Shown: one piece after another, positions 24,425 to 34,667 of the stretch
Layout of the letters: each line of letters begins with the position of its first letter
How positions within the stretch are numbered: the stretch's first letter is position 1
Assembly (NCBI RefSeq): GCF_004319545.1
Contig: NZ_CP036313.1
Coordinates: 124,001-188,000 of the forward strand
Source of the DNA: Desulfobacter hydrogenophilus
GTDB taxonomy: Bacteria; Desulfobacterota; Desulfobacteria; Desulfobacterales; Desulfobacteraceae
DNA: 64,000 bases
Direction of reading: 5' to 3'
Notes under the pieces: generated by a model
Databases searched by the model: none
Told to the model about the DNA's origin: nothing
Seen by the model: the letters and a program-made list of their open reading frames with translations, nothing else
Translations under genes and position numbers: made by a program

Positions 24425-27034
24425 TTATCCCTCAGCCTTCACATTTTTTGGTCCATGACCGGGAACAAGCCGGTCTTTTTCTCTGTCAAGACGGAAATAC
24501 ACGGTCTCTCCTTCCAGATACTCCCCTTTGAGCAGTGCCATGGATAGCGGATTTTCAATTTCCTGCTGGATCACACGTTTAAGCGGACGGGCACCAAACC
24601 CGGGATCATATCCCTTCTGTGCCACAAAACTCATGGCATCATCATCCAGAAAAACAGCCAGGTTCCTTGTAGCCAGCCGCCGGTTCAGGGCAGCAATCTG
24701 GATGGCAGCAATATCCATAATATGTTCGCGTTCCAGGGCATGAAAGGTGATGATCTCATCAATCCGGTTTAAAAACTCAGGTCTGAACGCGGCTTTAAGG
24801 GCCTGCTGTACCGCCTGTTCCACCCCATCGGAAGCACCGCCCGTCCCTGCTTCAAGCAGTATTCTGGACCCGATATTGGATGTCATGATAATAATGGTGT
24901 TCCTGAAATCCACAGTCCGGCCATGGCCATCGGTCATCCGGCCATCGTCCAGGACCTGGAGCAGGATATTGAACACGTCCGGGTGAGCCTTTTCAATCTC
25001 GTCAAACAGAATCACACTATAAGGCCTGCGCCGCACCGCCTCGGTGAGGTACCCGCCCTCGTCATATCCCACATATCCGGGAGGAGCACCAATGAGACGG
25101 GCCACGCTGTGCTTTTCCATATACTCGGACATATCCAGCCGCACCATGGCGTCCTTGGAATCAAACATGAACTCGGCCAGGGACTTGGCAAGCTCAGTTT
25201 TACCCACACCCGTGGGCCCCATGAATATAAAAGTACCAATGGGCCGGTCTTCGGGCTGCAGGCCGGATCTTGCCCGTCGCACGGCATTGGAGACTGCATC
25301 AATGGCCTTTTCCTGGCCAATCACCCGTTTTGCAATATAGGATTCCATGGTGATCAATTTTTCCTGCTCACCCTGGAGCATCTTGGATACGGGGATGCCG
25401 GTCCAGGTGGAAACCACCTCGGCCACATCAGCCTCTTCCACATCTTCTTTAAGCATCTTGCAGGTCTGTTGCAGGGTTTCAAGGCTCTGCTTCTTCTCTT
25501 CAATTTTTTTGTTCAAATCCGCAATGGTGCCATAACGGATCTGGGCGACTTTCTCAAAGTCACCAGCACGTTCGGCAAGCTGGGCCTCAGTCTGGAAGCG
25601 GTCAATGTCCTCCCGCATAGCCGAAATCTCCCGGATAATGGATTTTTCATTATCCCAATGCACCTTCAAAGGCCGAATCTCCTCTTCCATGGCTGCAATA
25701 TTTTTCTCCAGGTGTTCAAGACGATCCTTGGAGGCCTTGTCCTTTTCCTTAATCAGAGCCTGGCGTTCAATGGCCGCCTGGGTCAGCCGACGCTGAATCT
25801 CGTCAATGGCCAGGGGCATGGAGTCGATTTCGATACGAAGCTTGGATGCGCACTCATCAATCAGGTCAATGGCCTTGTCCGGCAAAAACCGATCAGCAAT
25901 GTACCTGTGGGAAAGAGTGGCAGCCGCCACCAAAGCTGAGTCCTTAATCCGGATACCGTGGTGTACCTCATATTTCTCTTTCAACCCCCTGAGGATGGAG
26001 ATGGTGTCTTCCACGGTGGGTTCCTTGGCAAAAACCGGCTGAAAACGCCTCTCCAGGGCAGCATCCTTTTCAATATATTTTCTGTACTCGTCCAGGGTGG
26101 TGGCCCCCACACAGCGCAGACTGCCCCGGGCCAGGGCGGGTTTAAGCATATTGGAAGCATCCACAGACCCTTCGGCAGCACCGGCTCCCACTACGGTATG
26201 CAACTCGTCAATGAAAAGAACGATTTCGCCCTCAGCAGCCTCAACCTCTTTTAATACCGCTTTGAGGCGATCCTCAAATTCTCCCCGGTATTTTGCCCCG
26301 GCCAGCAAAGCCCCCATATCCAGGGCAATGACCCGCCGATTTTTCAAAGTTTCGGACACGTCTCCTTCCACAATCCGCTGGGCCAGGCCTTCCACAATGG
26401 CGGTTTTGCCGACCCCCGGCTCGCCAATGAGCACAGGATTATTTTTCCGGCGACGGGACAATACCTGAACAATTCGCCGAATCTCCTCATCCCGGCCAAT
26501 GACCGGGTCCAATTTTCCCTGGCGGGCCAAATCCGTCAGGTCTTTTCCGAATTTTTCCAAAGACTGGTATTTGTCTTCGGGGTTCTGATCGGTCACCCGC
26601 TGGTTACCCCGGATGTCCTTGAGCACGGACAGGACAACATCCCTTGTCACACCTAAACCGGCAAGGATTTCGCCAGCCTTGTCTTTACCCTGGGTCAGAC
26701 TGATCAGGATATGTTCAAGGCTGACATACTGATCCTTCATCTTTGCGGATTCTTTAAAGGCAAGATCCAGCATCTTACGCCCGGGTTCGGACAGATAGGG
26801 CTTCCCTCCGGATACCTTGACCATGTTGTCCAAGGCAGAAGAGACAAGCTGCACGGCAGCACCGGGATCAGCGCCTATTTTATTAAATATGGAGACAGCA
26901 ATACCCTGGCCATCAGCCAGCATAGCCCCTAAAAAGTGAATGGGCTCAATAGCCTGCTGCCCTTTTTCGACCGCAATCGTGTGGGCCTGCTGGAATAATT
27001 CCTGGGATTTTACCGTCAATTTATCAAAATTCAT
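24425..27034 (-). CDS. clpB: ATP-dependent disaggregase ClpB
   Basis: This 869-residue hexameric Hsp100 chaperone resolubilises aggregated proteins with DnaK. It has the N-terminal double Clp domain, AAA-1 with Walker [10 protein letters not shown] near residue 205, the long middle coiled coil (about 410-525) that marks ClpB and is absent from ClpA, and AAA-2 with Walker [10 protein letters not shown]. There is no ClpP-binding loop expected. GGAGATG lies upstream of the ATG. It is monocistronic and divergent from the molybdopterin oxidoreductase. Confidence 0.98.
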   Translation of the reverse strand: MNFDKLTVKSQELFQQAHTIAVEKGQQAIEPIHFLGAMLADGQGIAVSIFNKIGADPGAAVQLVSSALDNMVKVSGGKPYLSEPGRKMLDLAFKESAKMKDQYVSLEHILISLTQGKDKAGEILAGLGVTRDVVLSVLKDIRGNQRVTDQNPEDKYQSLEKFGKDLTDLARQGKLDPVIGRDEEIRRIVQVLSRRRKNNPVLIGEPGVGKTAIVEGLAQRIVEGDVSETLKNRRVIALDMGALLAGAKYRGEFEDRLKAVLKEVEAAEGEIVLFIDELHTVVGAGAAEGSVDASNMLKPALARGSLRCVGATTLDEYRKYIEKDAALERRFQPVFAKEPTVEDTISILRGLKEKYEVHHGIRIKDSALVAAATLSHRYIADRFLPDKAIDLIDECASKLRIEIDSMPLAIDEIQRRLTQAAIERQALIKEKDKASKDRLEHLEKNIAAMEEEIRPLKVHWDNEKSIIREISAMREDIDRFQTEAQLAERAGDFEKVAQIRYGTIADLNKKIEEKKQSLETLQQTCKMLKEDVEEADVAEVVSTWTGIPVSKMLQGEQEKLITMESYIAKRVIGQEKAIDAVSNAVRRARSGLQPEDRPIGTFIFMGPTGVGKTELAKSLAEFMFDSKDAMVRLDMSEYMEKHSVARLIGAPPGYVGYDEGGYLTEAVRRRPYSVILFDEIEKAHPDVFNILLQVLDDGRMTDGHGRTVDFRNTIIIMTSNIGSRILLEAGTGGASDGVEQAVQQALKAAFRPEFLNRIDEIITFHALEREHIMDIAAIQIAALNRRLATRNLAVFLDDDAMSFVAQKGYDPGFGARPLKRVIQQEIENPLSMALLKGEYLEGETVYFRLDREKDRLVPGHGPKNVKAEG

Positions 27035-27095
27035 AATACATCTCCATTTCCTATTTATATTACTTTTTATTCATAATGTTACAAGAGTAATGCGT

Positions 27096-27123
27096 ATTTT
27101 ATCGCCGTCAATACCTGTCTCAA
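27096..27123 (-). promoter_or_regulatory. Candidate clpB promoter
   Basis: On the minus strand TTGAGA (27123-27118) and TAAAAT (27101-27096) are 16 bases apart. It is neither a clear sigma-32 site nor a CIRCE operator, so heat-shock control is not evident from sequence. Confidence 0.3.
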
Positions 27124-27191
27124 ATAAACTTTATCCTTGCGGGTAAAAAATGGTATGGTTAAACAAAAAACTAAAAAGAGAGTCATAAGCT

Positions 27192-29207
27192 ATGTGGAAA
27201 CCAGCTGTGTGCACCAAAGACTGCCCGGATACCTGTGGACTCCTTGCCAAGGTGGAGGACGGCAGAATAACAAAAATAAAAGCGGACCCTGATCATCCAT
27301 TTACACAAGGATTCATCTGCCGTAAAGCAAAATTTTTCCCTGAACATGTGCACAATGAAAAAAGAATCCTGACACCCTTAAAAAGAAAAGGCCCGAAAGG
27401 ATCCGGTCGTTTTGAACCTGTCGGCTGGGATGCGGCATTAGATGCAATTGCAGGGCAAATCCAAAAAGTGGTGAAAGCCCATGGTCCCGAAGCCATATTG
27501 CCCTATTTTTATGCCGGCCACATGGGTATCGTTCACCGAAATGCCGGCCAGGCATTTTTTCACAAGCTCGGGGCTTCCAGGCTTCTTTTAACCATTTGCG
27601 GACCGGCAGCCACCGAAGGCTTTAAGACCACCCTGGGGTCCGGGCCAAGCACGGACATTGAGTCTTCAGTGGATTCGGATTTCATCATCATATGGGGTAG
27701 TAATACCCTGACCACCAATATCCACGCATGGTCCTTTTTCCTCAAAGCCAGGAAAAAGGGGGCCCGCATTGTGGTGATTGATCCATATCGGACCATAACC
27801 GCACAAAAGGCGGATTTTCATCTCATGGTGAAACCCGGAACAGATGCAGCACTGGCCCTTGGCATAATGAATATCCTGATCCAGGAAAACCTTGTCAAAA
27901 AAACCTTTATTAAAGAGCAAACCATCGGGTATGAACAATTAGTCCTGCGGGCCGCTGAATATCCTTTGGAAAAAACAGCAGAGATCTGCGGTGTTTCGAC
28001 CCGGGACATTGAAAATTTAGCACGTTCTTACGGAAAAGCCAAAGCCCCTTTCATACGGACCGGCTGGGGACCGGCTCGCCAGCTTCGAGGCGCCATGGCC
28101 ATGAGGACCATTGCCTGCCTGCCCGCCCTGGTGGGGGCCTTTGATACGACCGGAGGCGGCATTACCCGAAGCCTTGGCGGCGGGCCTTCGGATATTACCC
28201 GGCTCACCCGCCCGGATCTGTGCCCCGAAGACACCCGCATTATAAACATGGTGGAACTGGGAAATGCCCTGACACGCCTTAATGATCCCCCGGTTAAACT
28301 GTTCTATAATTTCATGAGCAACCCGGCGGCTGTTGCGCCCCAGTCCGACCTGGTCCACACGGGTCTTGCCCGGGAAGATCTCTTTGTTGTGGTCCATGAA
28401 CTGTTCATGACCGACACGGCAAAAATGGCAGATATTATTCTGCCTTCGGCCAGCTTTCTGGAAATGACGGATATTTACAAATCCTATGGTCACAATTACC
28501 TTCGTCTGGCAAAATCAGTCATTCCGCCGGTGGGACAAAGCCGCACCAACCTGGCCATCTTTCAGGCCCTTGCAAAGCGGATGGGATTCAAGGAAGAGGT
28601 ATTCAGAATCAGCGAAGATGAATTCATTAAAGGATTTCTTGAAGACAGCCACCCCAGTCTGAAAGGAGTGGATACAAAGGCCCTCATGCAGGGCAAGGCG
28701 GTTCGTCTCAATATCGCGTTCAATCCCTATGCCAAGGGCTTTAACACCCCGTCCGGAAAAGTGGAATTTTTCTCCCAGGCCTGGCAGGACAAAGGCCTGG
28801 ATCCCCTGCCCTGCGGCCAGGTCTGGCGAGACCCCCAAGGCGATGATACATATCCGCTGGAACTGATAACCCCACCCCATCCCCTTTTTCTCAACTCAGC
28901 CTTTAATGAAATCGCGAAAATCAGAACACTTGTGGGCAGGCCAACACTGTTAATCCATCCCGACGATGCTGCAGCGCGCCATATCGTCCAGGATGCCCCG
29001 GTACGGGTATTCAACGCACGGGGGGAATGCCGGCTGGATGCAAAAATTACCACAGACACCCGGCCCGGCCTGGTTGTGGCCGAAGGCATACACTGGCCGC
29101 AATTCATGGACCAGGGCAAAGGCATCAACCAACTCACCAGCCAGCGCCTGACAGACCAGGGAGAAACCTGCGCATTTCACTGCAGCCGGGTGGAGGTGAT
29201 ACCATGA
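27192..29207 (+). CDS. Molybdopterin oxidoreductase (DMSO reductase family), cytoplasmic
   Basis: This 671-residue Mo/W-bis-MGD enzyme has an N-terminal [4Fe-4S] site formed by Cys7, Cys11, Cys15 and Cys43 (CTKDCPDTC, then FICRK). Pterin-binding blocks include DFIIIWGSNTLTTNIHAW, IVVIDPYRT and, in the C-terminal domain, PLELITPPHPLFLNSAFN. No twin-arginine signal is present, so it should be cytoplasmic. The metal ligand residue cannot be named with certainty; the GPAATEG region near residue 140 is the likely site. No electron-transfer or membrane subunit gene is adjacent. The substrate is unknown; formate, thiosulfate or organic substrates are all possible for this branch. Confidence 0.88.
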   Translation: MWKPAVCTKDCPDTCGLLAKVEDGRITKIKADPDHPFTQGFICRKAKFFPEHVHNEKRILTPLKRKGPKGSGRFEPVGWDAALDAIAGQIQKVVKAHGPEAILPYFYAGHMGIVHRNAGQAFFHKLGASRLLLTICGPAATEGFKTTLGSGPSTDIESSVDSDFIIIWGSNTLTTNIHAWSFFLKARKKGARIVVIDPYRTITAQKADFHLMVKPGTDAALALGIMNILIQENLVKKTFIKEQTIGYEQLVLRAAEYPLEKTAEICGVSTRDIENLARSYGKAKAPFIRTGWGPARQLRGAMAMRTIACLPALVGAFDTTGGGITRSLGGGPSDITRLTRPDLCPEDTRIINMVELGNALTRLNDPPVKLFYNFMSNPAAVAPQSDLVHTGLAREDLFVVVHELFMTDTAKMADIILPSASFLEMTDIYKSYGHNYLRLAKSVIPPVGQSRTNLAIFQALAKRMGFKEEVFRISEDEFIKGFLEDSHPSLKGVDTKALMQGKAVRLNIAFNPYAKGFNTPSGKVEFFSQAWQDKGLDPLPCGQVWRDPQGDDTYPLELITPPHPLFLNSAFNEIAKIRTLVGRPTLLIHPDDAAARHIVQDAPVRVFNARGECRLDAKITTDTRPGLVVAEGIHWPQFMDQGKGINQLTSQRLTDQGETCAFHCSRVEVIP

Positions 29208-29253
29208 CTCCCATGAAGACCATTAACCACAACCACAAGGTGATTTAAATAAA

Positions 29254-30174
29254 ATGAACGAAGATTTCATTCCTGTTAAACGGTCTCAAATCTCATTATT
29301 CAAAAATTTTCCGCTGTTCTATTTTTCAAAGGAAAATGAACCGCTGCTCTATAAAAAAGAAGGCGAACTGCTCAAGGCCCCCCGGATCAAGGAAGAGCAA
29401 TTTCCGGATCTTTTTATCCGCACCTCTGACAGGGAGGGCGCATCCAGCGCCCTTTACAAAACAATGAACGCACATTTGACGGAGACCATTTTCTCCCAGG
29501 GTATTGTTCCCACAAGGCAGGCGTTAAGTACCCTTGTCCAGGAAGCTCTGGAAGGCCCGTTAAATATTTCAGGCAAAATGCTGCCGGAGACCATAGAAAT
29601 CCTGTTCCAGGGGTACAACCAAAATAAAACTTTGGTGGAAGCCCTGGCAAAACTGTCCAGTTCCTCAGACCAATTAGTGGAGCACACCGTAAATATTTTG
29701 TCCTTGAGCATGCAGTTCTGCACATTCCATCACTATACTGAGGCAAAGGCCAAAACGCTCGGGGTCAGTGCCATCCTCCATGACATCGGCTGTACAGAAC
29801 TTCCACCGGAAATCCTGAACACCAATGCCAAATTATCAGACGCCCAGTTCAAGGAATTTCAAAGCCATACGGTAAAGGGGTACCGCACCATTAAAGACAG
29901 TGCCTGTTTTAAACCGGAAATTGCCCTGGTGGCCCTGGAGCATCATGAAAGATTAGATGGTTCAGGCTATCCCAAAGGTAACACCGAGATATCCGAGGAT
30001 GCCCAGCTCATCGGTCTGATTAACAGTTATGAACCTTTGACCTACCGGGGTACCAGCCACCATGGGGAACCCCAAAAACCGTATAACTCTCTGCAAATTT
30101 TAAAGAACGAAGTCATGGCAGGTCAATACAACAGGCAAATGTTTGTCAATTTCTGCTCCTGCCTGACCCAATAA
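29254..30174 (+). CDS. HD-GYP-like domain protein
   Basis: This 306-residue cytoplasmic protein has an N-terminal region without a recognised fold and a C-terminal HD hydrolase domain. His144, the HD pair His176-Asp177 (AILHDIGC), His205 and His230-His231 are metal ligands. The signature HHERLDGSGYPKG has GSGYP where typical phosphodiesterases have G-x-GYP, so cyclic-di-GMP hydrolysis is possible. Its 3' end overlaps the convergent mannosyltransferase gene by 29 bases. It begins 46 bases after the oxidoreductase stop. Confidence 0.83.
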   Translation: MNEDFIPVKRSQISLFKNFPLFYFSKENEPLLYKKEGELLKAPRIKEEQFPDLFIRTSDREGASSALYKTMNAHLTETIFSQGIVPTRQALSTLVQEALEGPLNISGKMLPETIEILFQGYNQNKTLVEALAKLSSSSDQLVEHTVNILSLSMQFCTFHHYTEAKAKTLGVSAILHDIGCTELPPEILNTNAKLSDAQFKEFQSHTVKGYRTIKDSACFKPEIALVALEHHERLDGSGYPKGNTEISEDAQLIGLINSYEPLTYRGTSHHGEPQKPYNSLQILKNEVMAGQYNRQMFVNFCSCLTQ

Positions 30175-31258
30175 CCAGATCTAAAGCCTTATCCCATTTT
30201 TCCGCCATATGCTTCCAGGAAAACGTTGCTGCATGGGCAGATAGTGCCACGGCTTTGTCCTGATAGGCTTTGGGCTTCGTCAGAATATATTCCAACCTGG
30301 TTTCCAGGTCATCAACATCACGGTAAATAATATCTGGTTTTAAATGCTCGGGGATCAGTTCGGGGTATGACAAACGATTCGGCAACAAAGGCAAGCATCC
30401 ATGGGCCACGGCCTCCATCACTGAAATACCAAAATTCTCCTGAATGGCAGTACTGATAACGACATTGCCTTTGGCTATCCATTTTCTGTAATCCGCAGCA
30501 TTTTCCTGGTACCCGCAAACAAGAAGTTCGGCATCAAACCTTTCTTCAATACCCTTAAAATCTTCCGGGACGGTACCATACTGTTCACCCATCACTGCCA
30601 GGTAAAACAGAATCCCCCGGCGCTTAAGCCGTTCCAGTACAGAAAAAAAGGCCTTTGGATTTTTATCATACTCCCACCGGTGATTCCATATCACCAGAGG
30701 TCTGTCAAAACGGTTTCTCTGGAGCTGCGAAGACACAGCAATCCTGGGATCCAAATCAATACCCGGATACAGTACACAAGATTTACCCCGAATTTTATCC
30801 AGAGCCCATCCCGGGCGAAGATCCGGCATTTTACGAATCAGGCGCTTTGCAGCGCTAAAAAAATCATCCCTGTGGAATTGCGAATTAAAGAATACGCCAT
30901 CCGCAGCCAGGGCAGAGATGATATTGGTAAACCCCAGATGAAAATCCCTCTTTTCACCGGGTTCCAGGGGATAGGTGAGCTGATTTTCGTGGAAATACAG
31001 GGCCACGGGCGGGCATTGTGGCCCTGCCAGGGCTTTGAAATCTGTGACATCCACCATATCCGTGGCAAAGATAAGATCATAATCGTTCAAATTTTTAACC
31101 TGCCGGACAAATGCCAGGGCACTGCCGCGCATCCGCCACTTCCAGAATCTGGGGGCAAGGGATAAAATATCCACCTGGTGGCGGGAACAGGCAGCAAAAC
31201 CATCTGCCACCGCCTTGTGGGACCCGCCGTAAAAAGGCTCAAGGAATAATATTTTCAA
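30146..31258 (-). CDS. Probable tRNA-queuosine alpha-mannosyltransferase (GTDC1/QTMAN-like)
   Basis: This 370-residue protein has an N-terminal domain opening with KILFLEPFYGGSHKAVADG and containing VALYFHENQLTYPLE. These are hallmarks of the DUF3524 domain found in animal GTDC1, identified as the enzyme that mannosylates queuosine in tRNA-Asp. The C-terminal half is a GT-B glycosyltransferase fold, with GISVMEAVAHGCLPLLPN as the nucleotide-sugar-binding block. The TTG at 31258 is favoured because AGGTGG is correctly spaced; a GTG lies three codons earlier. Its activity on bacterial tRNA is inferred from family membership. Confidence 0.8.
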   Translation of the reverse strand: MKILFLEPFYGGSHKAVADGFAACSRHQVDILSLAPRFWKWRMRGSALAFVRQVKNLNDYDLIFATDMVDVTDFKALAGPQCPPVALYFHENQLTYPLEPGEKRDFHLGFTNIISALAADGVFFNSQFHRDDFFSAAKRLIRKMPDLRPGWALDKIRGKSCVLYPGIDLDPRIAVSSQLQRNRFDRPLVIWNHRWEYDKNPKAFFSVLERLKRRGILFYLAVMGEQYGTVPEDFKGIEERFDAELLVCGYQENAADYRKWIAKGNVVISTAIQENFGISVMEAVAHGCLPLLPNRLSYPELIPEHLKPDIIYRDVDDLETRLEYILTKPKAYQDKAVALSAHAATFSWKHMAEKWDKALDLVIGSGRSRN

Positions 31259-31348
31259 AAAACCCACCTGAAACTAATGATGAACAAAAATGTATTGTGC
31301 ATCAAATATATATCAAATTGACACCAAGTATATACCATCCACTTGTAG

Positions 31349-31642
31349 CATCTTTTTCTGCCTGTTTCCAGAGTGCAGAATGCCATGCATCTGGCTCCGT
31401 TCAGAGAGAACATAGCGGCACAGATAATCCGTGAGATCAAAGGCTTCGCGCTGATAAAAGAAGTGCGTGGACAAGGTCCGGCAGATATCGAAACCCTGAT
31501 CCACACATTGACCAGGCGATCGGCCTTTGCCGCGCCCAATGCCCATCGCCTGGAAAGTCTCGATTTGAATCCATTCCTGATGTGCCCCCGGAGAGAGTAC
31601 GCGGTGGCTGTGGACGCCTTTATCGTTCCACGTCAGATGTGA
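31349..31642 (+). pseudogene. Fragment of ADP-forming acetyl-CoA synthetase (ATP-grasp C-terminal end)
   Basis: The frame from 31349 carries about 97 residues without a proper start. The segments EIKGFALIKEVRGQGPADIE, then HRLESLDLNPF and VAVDAFIV match the end of the ATP-grasp domain of acyl-CoA synthetases (ADP-forming), where it closes with ELDINPL and AVDA. Everything upstream is missing, and a TAG lies at 31346. No ribosome site is present. It is a decayed remnant; the rest of the 31259-31725 gap contains nothing recognisable. Confidence 0.72.
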
Positions 31643-31725
31643 CCTGCGTCCGGTAAAGCGCTTCTTCCACAATTAGATATTCCTGATCTTGATTTTACTC
31701 CCGGCTTGGTGGTAAAGTCCGCCTC

Positions 31726-32580
31726 ATGATTGATTCTAAGCTCATATCCCTTCATGGCGGCCATTCAGGCCAATTCTGCTGCCATGCCCAGGACAGCCTT
31801 GAAGACTTGATAAAAGCCTATATCAGCAAAGGCTTCAAAGCCGTAGGTATCAGCGAGCACATGCCTCCCCCCGGGGACCGGTTTCTCTACCCCGATGAGC
31901 TTAAGCAAGGCCTTTCGGTTAAGGACCTTGATAACCGATTTTCAAGGTATTTTCTTGAACTGGAACGGCTTAGGCAAAAATATAAATCAGATATCCGAAT
32001 ATTTAAGGGATTTGAGACCGAAACCGTCACCGGAAGCCCGGCACGGGTGCGCTCGTTGATCCGGGAATTTAATCCCGACTATATTGTGGGCTCGATCCAT
32101 CATCTCAAGGACAGATGCTTTGACTATTCCAGGCAGGACTATGAGGCCATTGCAGCGGATTTCAACGGTCTTGATGCCATGTATATGGCCTATTTTGACA
32201 CCCAGTATGAAATGATTTTGGATCTGCATCCCTTTGTTGTGGGCCATTTTGATCTTATACGCATTTATGATCCCGACTTTGAAGCACGGCTTGATAAACC
32301 CGAAATAAGCAAACGCATCCGGCGCAATCTTTCTGTGATAAAAGATTTGGGACTGGTTCTGGATTATAACCTGCGGCCCCTTGCCAAAGGAAAAAAAAGA
32401 CCTTACCTGACCCCGGTAATTCTGGCCAGGGCAAAGAACTTGGGCATCCCCGTGGTTCCCGGCGACGACGCACACAGCAAAGAACAGGCAGGCATGTTTG
32501 TGGACAGGGCAATCCAATCCTTAAAAGATATGGGCTTTCCCACAAACTGGCCCAGACCCTGGTGCATGACGCCCGCCTGA
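31726..32580 (+). CDS. PHP-domain phosphatase, histidinol-phosphatase-like
   Basis: This 284-residue PHP-fold phosphoesterase has metal-binding residues in SLHGGHSGQFCCHA, GISEHMPPP, FKGFETE, GSIHHLKD, VVGHFDLIR and the last block PGDDAHSKEQAG. The best match is to HisK-type histidinol-phosphate phosphatase, the eighth step of histidine synthesis. No other his gene is in the window, so the assignment is by family. The ATG at 31726 has a weak ribosome site. It starts a rightward run of three genes (this, dtd and an RNA methyltransferase). Confidence 0.82.
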   Translation: MIDSKLISLHGGHSGQFCCHAQDSLEDLIKAYISKGFKAVGISEHMPPPGDRFLYPDELKQGLSVKDLDNRFSRYFLELERLRQKYKSDIRIFKGFETETVTGSPARVRSLIREFNPDYIVGSIHHLKDRCFDYSRQDYEAIAADFNGLDAMYMAYFDTQYEMILDLHPFVVGHFDLIRIYDPDFEARLDKPEISKRIRRNLSVIKDLGLVLDYNLRPLAKGKKRPYLTPVILARAKNLGIPVVPGDDAHSKEQAGMFVDRAIQSLKDMGFPTNWPRPWCMTPA

Positions 32581-32625
32581 ATTTCTTATCCCCAAATTGA
32601 AAACAGACCAATCTTAAGGAAACCG

Positions 32626-33072
32626 ATGAAAGCCATTGTTCAACGGGTTAAAAAAGCCCACGTTACGGTAAACAACACGATGATATCCAGCATTGGAACA
32701 GGACTTGTGGTGCTTTTGGGTATGGCCCATGAGGACAAAGAAAAAGATGCGGAATACCTGGTGGACAAAATCATCAACTTAAGAATATTTGAAGATGACC
32801 AGGAGAAAATGAATCGGTCTCTTCTTGATGTCAAAGGCGAGCTTTTAGTGGTCTCCCAGTTCACGATTATGGCAGACTGCCGCAAGGGACGCCGCCCCTC
32901 ATTCACGGATGCAGCACCGCCTGAGCCTGCACGCCGGCTCTACCGTTTTTTTGCCGATCGGGCGGCGTCACTGGGCGTTGCGGTGAAAAAAGGCAAATTC
33001 CAGGCCAATATGGATGTATCATTGATCAACCAGGGGCCCGTCACCCTGATTCTGGAATCCCCCAAAAACTAA
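32626..33072 (+). CDS. dtd: D-aminoacyl-tRNA deacylase
   Basis: This 148-residue homodimer hydrolyses D-amino acids, and glycine, mischarged on tRNA. The opening MKAIVQRVKKAHVTVN, the catalytic block SQFTIMADCRKGRRPSF and the cross-subunit motif NQGPVTLILE are all present. It lies 45 bases after the PHP phosphatase and 29 bases before the methyltransferase start. The window also encodes an amino-acid racemase (37973-39064), so D-amino acids are a real hazard in this cell. Confidence 0.97.
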   Translation: MKAIVQRVKKAHVTVNNTMISSIGTGLVVLLGMAHEDKEKDAEYLVDKIINLRIFEDDQEKMNRSLLDVKGELLVVSQFTIMADCRKGRRPSFTDAAPPEPARRLYRFFADRAASLGVAVKKGKFQANMDVSLINQGPVTLILESPKN

Positions 33073-33101
33073 AAACACCAATGCTCAAGGATAAAAATAC
33101 C

Positions 33102-33860
33102 ATGGACCATCTCACTATTATCCTGGTCCGCCCCCAGGGTCCCATCAATATTGGCGCGGTATGCCGGGTCATGATGAACTTCGGATGCAGCCGGCTGCGT
33201 CTTGTCAGCCCCTGCAGTGAATATAAATCCCTTGACGCAAAAAAGATGGCCCTATCCGCTTTTCATCTCCTTGAACAGGCCCCCATCTTTGAAACTTTGG
33301 AACAGGCGCTTTTTGACGTTCATTCCGCCTACGGCACCACCCGCAGGTTCGGTAAATACAGAAAAGGGTTTTTAACACCTGCCACGGCAGGTGCCCGGAT
33401 CGAAGCCCAGAAACAGGAACATCACAGCGCCCTGGTTCTGGGGCCCGAGGATACCGGTCTTGAGACAAAGGACCTGGCGCTGTGCCGGTATTTTATCACC
33501 ATTCCCACCCATGACGACTACCCGTCCATGAATCTGAGCCACTCCCTGGCAGTGCTGCTTTACGAAGCATCCCTTAAATCCGGGTCTGTAAAAAAATTCC
33601 ATTCACCGGGGGTTAAAGACCCTGCCCGGGGAGAAGATATTGAATCCATGTTTGCCCACATGAAAAAAACGCTTTTAAAGATTGATTATCTTGATCCCCA
33701 AAACCCGGATCATCTGCTGCGGACTTATCGCAGGATTTTTTCCAACGCCGGGTTGGCATCCAGGGATGTCAGAATCATCCGGGGACTTTTAAGCCGCATT
33801 GACTGGACCGAATCCCAGCGCCGATTAAACCAGGCAACTCAGCCGGATGACAAGGATTAA
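33102..33860 (+). CDS. trmJ: SPOUT-class RNA methyltransferase (TrmJ/TrmH family)
   Basis: This 252-residue 2'-O-methyltransferase has an alpha/beta knot. It opens LTIILVRPQGPINIGAVCR and has the SAM-binding motifs LVLGPEDTGL and PSMNLSHSLAVLLYEA. A C-terminal helical extension (about 160-250) fits TrmJ, which modifies tRNA position 32, but the exact target cannot be determined. The start at 33102 is chosen because AAGGAT lies upstream; an earlier in-frame ATG at 33081 has none. Confidence 0.87.
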   Translation: MDHLTIILVRPQGPINIGAVCRVMMNFGCSRLRLVSPCSEYKSLDAKKMALSAFHLLEQAPIFETLEQALFDVHSAYGTTRRFGKYRKGFLTPATAGARIEAQKQEHHSALVLGPEDTGLETKDLALCRYFITIPTHDDYPSMNLSHSLAVLLYEASLKSGSVKKFHSPGVKDPARGEDIESMFAHMKKTLLKIDYLDPQNPDHLLRTYRRIFSNAGLASRDVRIIRGLLSRIDWTESQRRLNQATQPDDKD

Positions 33861-34011
33861 ATAACTTACAGAACGTTGTTTTTTAAGAAACTGGGAAAAA
33901 AGCCCGGGCTCTTGACAAAGGAGGGAAAAACGCTTTTCCTGCCAGGGGATGTTTGGTCCACCCCCTCCCCTGTACAAAAGGTCAAAGGTCCGGGCCGCTT
34001 TAGGCGAGAAA

Positions 34012-34667
34012 TCAGGCTGCCGGCTGAATTTTAAACTCAACGCGCCGGTTGATCCGGGCGGCGGTCTGATCGGTTGTGGTGCGGACAGGAGATTTCTCCC
34101 CATAACTGACCTCGGTCAATCGCTGGGGGGCAATCCCAAGATTTTCAAGAAAGGTATTCACCGCATTGGCCCTTTTTTTCCAAGAGCCATGTTATAATCT
34201 TGGGGGCCACTTTGATCGCAATAGCCTATAATCGCAACACGTACATCCGGATTATCCGCCAGCCATGCGGCCTGTTCCCGGGCCTGGGCCTGGGCCTGTT
34301 CATCCAGCTGGCTGCTGTTAAATGCAAAAAAAATCTGCCTGGACAGAAACTGCTGCTTTTGTTCATCTAAAGAGGATTGTTCCGAATCCACCGGCATGGG
34401 ACTTTGATCAACTGATTGTCCATCGCTTTCAGATGCCTGTTCTTCAAGGGCGGGTGTGTCGACATCCTGGGTTCCAGGGGCAATGGCCTCAGGTGCCATA
34501 GGCTCTTGTGCGTCGGGTGAAGAGACTTGCTGTTCAATGGTATCGGCATCGGTTGCCATGGCTGTAGTGGATACGCAGAGAGAGAAAACCAGAAATCCTG
34601 CTGATGTAAGAGCCAAAGCGATTAAAAACATAGCCGGACGTGTTGTTTTTTCGCTGTTGCATTTCAT
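34012..34667 (-). pseudogene. OmpA/Pal-family periplasmic protein, frameshifted in an A7 run
   Basis: The uninterrupted frame from 34667 gives 169 residues. It contains a signal peptide, a long acidic Pro/Gln/Asp linker and the first part of an OmpA C-terminal domain (IFFAFNSSQLDEQA, IIGYCDQSGPQDYN). It then stops at 34158-34160. Moving one base back at the A7 tract (T7 on the plus strand, 34173-34179) restores the family ending: RANAV, LGIAPQRLTEVSYGE, INRRVEFKI, with a stop at 34012. The intended product is about 218 residues and binds peptidoglycan. A sequencing error, real mutation or -1 slippage would all explain it. Confidence 0.8.

Noticed and set aside
24923..25939. Long open frame of 338 codons antisense to clpB
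   Set aside because: It is the mirror of a highly conserved gene with codon bias that keeps the opposite frame open. The translation has no domain character and there is no ribosome site.
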